From positions 1,550,001-1,614,000 of the forward strand of contig OZ251507.1 of the NCBI GenBank assembly GCA_965242895.1: 64,000 nt of DNA, read 5' to 3'. This stretch comes from CATQHL01 sp965242895. Lineage in GTDB: Bacteria; Actinomycetota; Acidimicrobiia; Acidimicrobiales; CATQHL01. A program made the position numbers and the translations under genes. Under the pieces are notes generated by a model that saw nothing but the letters and a program-made list of their open reading frames with translations, was not told where the DNA came from and did not search any database. Position 1 is the first letter of the stretch; the number at the start of each line of letters is the position of its first letter. This document shows positions 58,705 to 64,000 of the stretch, piece by piece.

Positions 58705-61700
58705 ATGAACATAGGAGCGGGACCCGTGGGCGAGAGCCCAAGACTTGACAGGGCCCGGGGTTCAGCGGAAGCGGGAGCGTCCGCTGCTGCTAGGGATGAT
58801 TCGGTTGTGCCTGGGAGTTGGTGCGACCCAGGTTCACCGCGTTCTGAGGGTGCTGATGTTTCCGATGATACTGGTGTTTCTGAAGGTGCTGGTGTGCTTG
58901 GGCGGCTTGGGATGCGCGTGTGGTTGATTTGTTCAGTCGCGTTGGCTGTTTTTTCTGTAGCGCTTCCTTCGCTTAGTGCTGATGGAGCTGCGGCTGCTGG
59001 CGGAGATGGGGACGGTATCTCTTCGCTGGATGTGAGTTCTTCTGCGGGTTCGGCTGATGGCGGGAGTGGCTTGCTTTCTTCGTCGGCTGCCCCGCCGCTG
59101 GCCGCTCTCGTGCCCTCGACGACTACGACGACGACTGCGGTTGCGTGTCCGGTGGGGAGGGTTCGTTCGGTGGCTGCTGGGAGGTGTGTGGGGGTGCCTG
59201 CTTCGCCTGGCATGGTGCTGGTTTCTTCGTCGCCTGGGGCTTTGGTGGTTCGTTGGTTTCAGGTTGTCCCGTCGTCGAGTGAGGAGCCGGTGGCCGGGTT
59301 CGTGCTCCGCAGAAGGTTGAGCGGCTCGTCCGGGGCGTGGACGGAATCGTCTGTGGCGTGGAGTGAGGGTGAGGAGTTCGAGGTGGGTTCGCTGAGTTTC
59401 CGGATTTTTTCTTCCACGGTTTCTGGGTTGGTGAATGGTTCGCTTTATGAGGTGGGGGTGGCGGCGCGTAACGCGGCTGGGCGCAGCAGTTTCGTTTCTG
59501 CTTCTGGGGCGCCCTGCCCGGCGGGTCAGTATTGGAGCGCGTCAGCGTGCACAGCCGCCCCCGCTACGACCACGACGGCGGCTGCGACCACGACGACTGT
59601 TGCGACTACGACGACGTCTTCGATGATTCTTTTTTCTGAGTGGGATCTTATTTATGGTGCTGCTACGTCTACGACTGCCGCGGCCCCGGTTTGCGCGTCT
59701 CCTCTCGTGTTGTCTAGGGCTTTAGGGGTGTGCGTGGGGCGGCCTGGGGCGTCTGGGGGCATATCTGCTGTTGGGGGGGATGGGTTGGTTACGTTGTATT
59801 GGCTGCCGCCTGCTTCTGATGGGGGTTCCCCGGTTTTAGGGTTTGTGCTGCGCCGCCGCGCCGGTTCAGGGTCTTGGGTGTCTGTGCCGTTGGGTGTGAG
59901 CGAGGTTCGTGAGGTGCCCCTCTTCGGGGTTCGGGGGTTCGCTTATTCGTACACGTTCAGGGGGCTTTCCAACGGTTCGCAGTACACGTTTGGTGTTTCG
60001 CTGTTTAATGAGGCCGGCAGTTCTGCTGAGGTGACGGCGTCCGCACGCCCGTGCCCATCAGGGCAGCGCAACACCGGAACAGCATGCGCCACCCCCACCC
60101 CAACAACCACAACCACGACTACGTCGTCTACCACCACCACAACGACCACTACTACTGTGCCTGGTGGTTACGCGGTTTCAGGTGTTTCTGGTTTGTTGGG
60201 GCATTATGTGTCCGTGGTTGATTACCGCGGGGAGTTCGTGAAGGACTGCTTACCTCCCAGTCAGGGGCCGTGTTCGCAGCGTGATCCTTATTTATTCTAT
60301 AATTCGTCTGGGGTAGTAGAGTCGTTCTCTGCGACGCGGAGTGATGTATCCGGCGATCCTGGGGTTTCTGTGTGCTCTTGGCTGGATTCCGCGGGCGCGT
60401 CTTCTACTGCGGCGGAGCTTCACGGCCACTGGGTGGAGTTGTCGTTTTACGTGGACTCCTCGGTGGTGGGGTCGTGTACGGATGCTGTGAGGCTTTTCGG
60501 AGGTAAGCAGTTTCAGTTCACTGCCCGCAAGGCGGATGAGACTGAGGTTTCTGTGGTTTCGCGTTGCCGCCAGGTCACCCTGGATGTCTCCCCCCCGCTT
60601 GGGGGGCGGCGGGTGCAGTGCTTCTTCTTCCCAGCAGCGGGCACGCCAACTGCTGGTTTCACGGGTGGCGCCGGCGGGGCGCCCGCAGATGCCGCCGACA
60701 CTCCAGCGGGAACGACTGGTGGTTTCGCGAGTGTTTTCTCGTCTGCGTGGCAGCGTTTCACCGAGGCCGGTTTCCCTAGGGGGTTCGTTGATTATATTAC
60801 AGTCAACTCACACCCCACGCCGGCAACTCTGCCTGCGGCGCCTGCGAGGACTACTGCCGCGCCGTTGCCGTATTGTGTGCCTTCGAAAACTTATTCGGTG
60901 GCGTTAGGGCGCTGCATCTCTAAACCGTCGTACCCGCGGAGCGTTTCCGCGTTGTCCGGGGACGGTGCGGTGACCTTGTACTGGCTGGAACCCGTTTCGG
61001 ACGGGAACGCCCCCCTAGTTGGTTATAATATTCATTGGAGGGCTGAAGGTTCTGAGGGGTGGGCGATCCGGGAACTCCCCTTAGCGCAGGTGAAATCCAT
61101 CCCAGTGACTGTGCTTACGGAGCGGGTGTATGTTTACACGCTCACGGGGTTAACCAACGGCGAGTTTTACCGTGTGGGCGTGTCTGCTGAGAACGAAGCC
61201 GGCCGCAGCTACGACAACCGAGTAACCACCCTGCCCTGCGCCGCCGGTTTGCGGGCCACACCCGCCGGCTGTCAAACCCCCACCACCAGCACCACGACCA
61301 CGACTAGCACGACCACGACTACGACCACGACTCAAGCGCCGGGGGCGGGGGGAGCGTCAGGCGCTTCGGGGGCGTCGGGGGCGGGGGATTCTTCGTCGTC
61401 GTCTTCAACTAGCACGACGTCGACTACGTTGCCGGCGTGTCCTGGGGGTAGTGTTCGTTCGTCAGTGTTGGCGCGTTGCGTGCTCATGCCTGCTGTTCCG
61501 AGTATTGATAGGGTGGTTTCCGGCAGCGGGGTTTTGAAAGTGCGCTGGGAATCTGGGTTCTTGAACGTTCCTTTGCATGCTCCCTTAGTGGAATCATATA
61601 AGCTGCGGTGGAGGGTCTCCGATGCGGGGTCCGGGGCGGGGTCGTGGTCTTCGCCGGTGATGGTGCCGCGTTCTGATGGTTCTCTTGCTCTAAGCGGGAT

Positions 61701-61776
61701 TGAGTCTACTGGTATTCTGGTTGCCCCCCAGTGGGAGCACACTCTTGGGGGGGTTGGTGAACGGGTCGGTGTATGA
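58705..61776 (+). CDS. Secreted fibronectin-III repeat protein, first segment (frameshifted)
   Basis: The first 1023 codons of a very large surface protein. A hydrophilic N-region precedes a signal peptide ('MRVWLICSVALAVFSVALPS' from Met70, itself a possible start at 58912). Then come Fn3 units in the pattern 'CPxGxxxS...RCV', 'GDGLVTLYWLPPASDGGSPV', 'GFVLRRR', 'LSNGSQYTFGVSLFNEAGSS'. Between units lie Thr runs from 'ac(g/c/a/t)' codons and small Cys-loop motifs C-x-x-G-x(6-11)-C. A non-Fn3 domain with several Cys occupies about 60180-60800. The frame fails at 61776 because of a G7 run at 61747. A role in adhesion or cell-cell contact is inferred. Confidence 0.8.
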   Translation: MNIGAGPVGESPRLDRARGSAEAGASAAARDDSVVPGSWCDPGSPRSEGADVSDDTGVSEGAGVLGRLGMRVWLICSVALAVFSVALPSLSADGAAAAGGDGDGISSLDVSSSAGSADGGSGLLSSSAAPPLAALVPSTTTTTTAVACPVGRVRSVAAGRCVGVPASPGMVLVSSSPGALVVRWFQVVPSSSEEPVAGFVLRRRLSGSSGAWTESSVAWSEGEEFEVGSLSFRIFSSTVSGLVNGSLYEVGVAARNAAGRSSFVSASGAPCPAGQYWSASACTAAPATTTTAAATTTTVATTTTSSMILFSEWDLIYGAATSTTAAAPVCASPLVLSRALGVCVGRPGASGGISAVGGDGLVTLYWLPPASDGGSPVLGFVLRRRAGSGSWVSVPLGVSEVREVPLFGVRGFAYSYTFRGLSNGSQYTFGVSLFNEAGSSAEVTASARPCPSGQRNTGTACATPTPTTTTTTTSSTTTTTTTTTVPGGYAVSGVSGLLGHYVSVVDYRGEFVKDCLPPSQGPCSQRDPYLFYNSSGVVESFSATRSDVSGDPGVSVCSWLDSAGASSTAAELHGHWVELSFYVDSSVVGSCTDAVRLFGGKQFQFTARKADETEVSVVSRCRQVTLDVSPPLGGRRVQCFFFPAAGTPTAGFTGGAGGAPADAADTPAGTTGGFASVFSSAWQRFTEAGFPRGFVDYITVNSHPTPATLPAAPARTTAAPLPYCVPSKTYSVALGRCISKPSYPRSVSALSGDGAVTLYWLEPVSDGNAPLVGYNIHWRAEGSEGWAIRELPLAQVKSIPVTVLTERVYVYTLTGLTNGEFYRVGVSAENEAGRSYDNRVTTLPCAAGLRATPAGCQTPTTSTTTTTSTTTTTTTTQAPGAGGASGASGASGAGDSSSSSSTSTTSTTLPACPGGSVRSSVLARCVLMPAVPSIDRVVSGSGVLKVRWESGFLNVPLHAPLVESYKLRWRVSDAGSGAGSWSSPVMVPRSDGSLALSGIESTGILVAPQWEHTLGGVGERVGV
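61747..61753 (+). repeat. Poly-G (G7) tract at first frame break
   Basis: With seven G the frame reads 'TLGGVGERVGV' and stops at 61776. With six G it would read 'TLGGLVNGSVYEVQLAAVNA', the conserved Fn3 F-G strand seen in every other unit, and stay open to 63067. Exactly one G is in excess. Confidence 0.9.
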
Positions 61777-63067
61777 GGTTCAGTTAGCTGCGGTGAACGC
61801 GGCTGGGCAAAGCGCGTGGAGCAGTTCAACCCTGGGGGCGCCTTGCGCCGCAGGGTCAGCGTATTCACCATCCTCTCCTTCGAATGTTTGCGCGGCTGTG
61901 ACTCCCCCCGGCGCGCCGGCGGACGTGGAGGTTTGGCGGGGGAACGGGTATTTGCTGGCCCTTTGGGGGGAGCCCGCCTCCGACGGAGGCTCAACAATCA
62001 CGGCTTACCCGCTGCGCTGGAGGCGCGCGGGCTCAGTTGAATGGAACGACGCTACGGAAGCGTTCCCTAAACCGCTTCTTGATCATGACATCTCCGGCGG
62101 TCCGCGCGGGTTCAGCTGTGCATATTCCTCACCAAGGGTCTCTGAGTGTTCTTCCGGCAGTCACTGGAACCTCCGCTGGTCGGAGCATTGGCTTCCTAGA
62201 TGGGCTCTGCTGACAGATTTGGTCAACGGCGCTGACTACGAAGTGGAAATAGCTGCTTCTAACTCCGCGGGGTCTAGCAGTTACATATCCGCCACAGCCT
62301 CCCCGTGCGCTCGGTCTACTAGAACTGTCTTCGCTTATAATCACTGGAAGAGGCAGACAAGAACCACCGCTGAAGTAGGCATCCCACCTTACACAGGGGA
62401 ATGGGAATTACGCCGCGGCCTGCAGCTCAGGGGTTTTCTATTCTGCGCCGCCGCACCCACCACCCCCACCACCACGACGACCACTACCACCACGACGACG
62501 GCTGCTGTTCTGTCGCCGCCGCCGACTGTTTCTACGACGACCACGACTACGACTACTGCGACTTCTGCGGCGGTCGCGCGGGTGTGCGCTGCGGCGGGGG
62601 AGGAGTTCGACGGTTACCTAGGGAGGTGTGTGGGTATCCCGCCGGCGCCTGCTGCGCTTAGAGCGGCGGCGGGGGACACTCGAGTGGCTGTCATCTGGGA
62701 GGATACCCTGGAGTCCCCTCACAGCATCTCAGGGTTCACGCTGAGGTGGCGGGAAGCAGGCTCAACCGCGGCGTGGTCGCGGGCGACGGTGAGTTGGGAG
62801 GATTATGTTCAAACAAGATACGCCTACGACCATACCAGTCTGATGTACTATGAGTGGGCTCGTTTGTATCGTTCTTGGGTTGAGGAGATAGAAGGCTTGG
62901 TGAACGGACGATCCTATGAGTTCCAAGTAGCCGCCCGCAACGCCGCCGGCTCCAGCCGCTACACGGCAGTCTCCGCCACGCCGTGCCCCGAAGGGAAAAC
63001 CGCTCAGTCAAGCAGCAGCAGTAGTTGTGTGGCTTCTGGGGGGGGCGCCTGGGAATCTTACTGTTAA
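61754..63067 (+). CDS. Secreted fibronectin-III repeat protein, second segment
   Basis: The continuation of the large protein in the next frame, from 'GLVNGSVYEVQLAAVNAAG' on. It holds the end of one Fn3 unit, a full unit from 'PPGAPADVEVWRGNGYLLAL', a Thr/Pro linker ('TTTTTTTTTTAAVLSPPPT', about 62460-62540) and another unit from 'CAAAGEEFDGYLGRCVGIPP' to 'GRSYEFQVAARNAAGSS'. An internal ATG at 61700 is in frame but lies in the middle of a domain, so independent translation is improbable. It ends at 63067 just after a G8 run. Confidence 0.75.
   Translation: MVNGSVYEVQLAAVNAAGQSAWSSSTLGAPCAAGSAYSPSSPSNVCAAVTPPGAPADVEVWRGNGYLLALWGEPASDGGSTITAYPLRWRRAGSVEWNDATEAFPKPLLDHDISGGPRGFSCAYSSPRVSECSSGSHWNLRWSEHWLPRWALLTDLVNGADYEVEIAASNSAGSSSYISATASPCARSTRTVFAYNHWKRQTRTTAEVGIPPYTGEWELRRGLQLRGFLFCAAAPTTPTTTTTTTTTTTAAVLSPPPTVSTTTTTTTTATSAAVARVCAAAGEEFDGYLGRCVGIPPAPAALRAAAGDTRVAVIWEDTLESPHSISGFTLRWREAGSTAAWSRATVSWEDYVQTRYAYDHTSLMYYEWARLYRSWVEEIEGLVNGRSYEFQVAARNAAGSSRYTAVSATPCPEGKTAQSSSSSSCVASGGGAWESYC
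63038..63045 (+). repeat. Poly-G (G8) tract at second frame break
   Basis: With eight G the frame reads 'SGGGAWESYC' and stops at 63067. With seven it reads 'SGGAPGNLTVNIFDSGQ', a normal Fn3 beginning, and remains open to the window end. The error is again one extra G, the same direction as at 61747. Confidence 0.9.
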
Positions 63068-64000
63068 TATTTTCGACAGCGGGCAGAAGCGCACCAAGCC
63101 CACTGGCGTTGAACGCGACCATTACTGGCCGTGGTACGTGTCATGGTCTTACTGGCTGCCCTCCAGCCTCCCCCCAGATCCTATTATAGGGTTCAAGTTC
63201 CAATGGAGACCCGAAGGCTCAACTAGGTGGAACACGGCCACCGTATACGACAGCCGTTCAGATCATGTTTATTGGATGATCACCCCCGTAGGGGACAGGC
63301 ACCTGCTCACATGGAGCGTATCCGGTGACCACGACTTCGTCCATCAGTTAACAGCAACACGCCGCTCTTCCACCATTAGTGCCTCCGGTAAGCAAGTCGA
63401 GTTCAGAGTTGCCGCACTGTTCCCCGATCCTAACACCGCTACTTATGATTATTCCAGCACTAATATAAGTGACTATGATAGTTCTAGTCACCATAGCAGA
63501 AAGAAGCGCCCCAACTACGACCTAAGGGGTGAGCAGTCCCGCGCTCTAACCGCCGGCAGCGCCTCCGAACACGTCTCAGCCGCCGTCACCCGCTGCGAGG
63601 CGGGCAAGTCTTACTCCCCCAGCCTCCTTCGCTGCGCCTCACCGCCGAACGCCCCCCAATTAACCGCTTCCGCCGGTGATGGAAGCATTACTGTCACCTG
63701 GGCGCCGCCTGCTGCCACCGGCGGGGCGCCCGTGGGGGAATATGAGGTGCACTGGCGTAGAAGCGGTACTGGGGATCTTTGGGAGAGTGTTGTTGTTGCT
63801 GCGGGGCAGGGAATCCGCCACAGCATAGGCTTCGGTTTAACGGAATCCCTTCTAACCTATCCACACACCATCAACGGTTTAAAGAACGCTGTCCCCTACG
63901 ACGTGCGAATAGCAGCGGTGAACACCACCGGCAGCAGCCCCTGGGCGTCAGCCAGCCTAGTCCCATGCCCGCAAGGGTTGACTTATGTAGCAGAGCGCGG
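63046..64000 (+). CDS. Secreted fibronectin-III repeat protein, third segment (3' partial)
   Basis: From 63045 the frame that follows a one-base correction has no stop to base 64000: about 318 codons. It gives 'APGNLTVNIFDSGQKR', 'GFKFQWRPEGSTRWNTATVY', a Tyr/Ser/Asp-rich stretch, the Cys-loop 'CEAGKSYSPSLLRCASPP', and a clean Fn3 unit 'PQLTASAGDGSITVTWAPPA' to 'YDVRIAAVNTTGSSPW', ending in the start of another Cys loop. No ATG-initiated frame covers it, so it can only be expressed as part of the upstream gene. The C-terminus lies outside the window. Confidence 0.75.

Noticed and set aside
1..64000. tRNA, rRNA, insertion sequences or phage attachment sites
   Set aside because: No cloverleaf, rRNA or transposase-like sequence was recognised on reading; absence by eye is not proof.

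Overview
The window comes from a GC-rich bacterium that is most likely an actinobacterium of the Acidimicrobiia type. This is an inference from three things: the order rplM-rpsI-glmM-glmS-acpS-nnr-alr, guaB3 placed directly before guaA, and many LLM-class (F420/FMN) oxidoreductases beside secreted proteins with threonine-rich linkers. No rRNA, tRNA or CRISPR array was found.

Layout. 1-4.1 kb is an AT-richer accessory patch: a DUF262/DUF1524 nuclease-like protein (5' end outside the window), an AlbA_2 protein and an autoregulated-looking Fic protein behind 70-bp repeats. 4.1-24.7 kb is dominated by small-molecule metabolism: two flavodoxin-fold reductases, a cytosine-deaminase-like amidohydrolase, three LLM oxidoreductases, an AhpD-like protein, bacterioferritin, a rhodanese, a complete NMT1/SsuA-type ABC importer, a GltB-like FMN protein, a CocE/NonD hydrolase and an acyl-CoA-dehydrogenase-fold enzyme. 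An AAA ATPase with a collapsed DUF4276 partner interrupts it. 24.8-30.9 kb holds three tandem YfbK-like von Willebrand lipoproteins. 31.1-35.5 kb pairs a ring-opening amidohydrolase (barbiturase/cyanuric acid hydrolase family) and a CMD protein with a divergent triple-RidA protein, then a ubiX/marR deletion scar and a flavin reductase. 35.7-56.8 kb is the housekeeping core: ribosomal proteins L13 and S9, amino-sugar and cell-wall precursors (GlmM, an oversized GlmS, Alr), AcpS, NAD(P)HX repair, GuaB3, GuaA, an S1 protein, PcrA, SucCD and PurH. 56.9-64 kb carries a lipoprotein, decayed fragments resembling it, and a very large secreted fibronectin-III repeat protein that runs off the right edge.

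Two themes stand out. First, short tandem duplications and small deletions recur at gene boundaries (35-bp duplication at 7292, 17-bp array at 8354, 70-bp-spaced repeats at 2671 and 52711, a duplicated sucD stop at about 55000, the ubiX/marR and DUF4276 deletion scars). In-frame repeat expansions also sit inside essential enzymes (GuaA, PurH, the S1 protein, the Nudix protein, GlmS). Second, the fibronectin-III protein is broken twice, each time by one extra G in a poly-G run (G7 at 61747, G8 at 63038). This fits phase variation by slipped-strand mispairing or homopolymer sequencing error; the sequence alone cannot decide.

The nearest thing to an undescribed system is either the three vWA lipoproteins with unrelated linkers, or the metabolic assembly of amidohydrolase, ring-opening amidohydrolase, LLM enzymes, flavin reductase, triple RidA and ABC importer. 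The latter resembles parts of pyrimidine or s-triazine catabolism but matches no single known operon.
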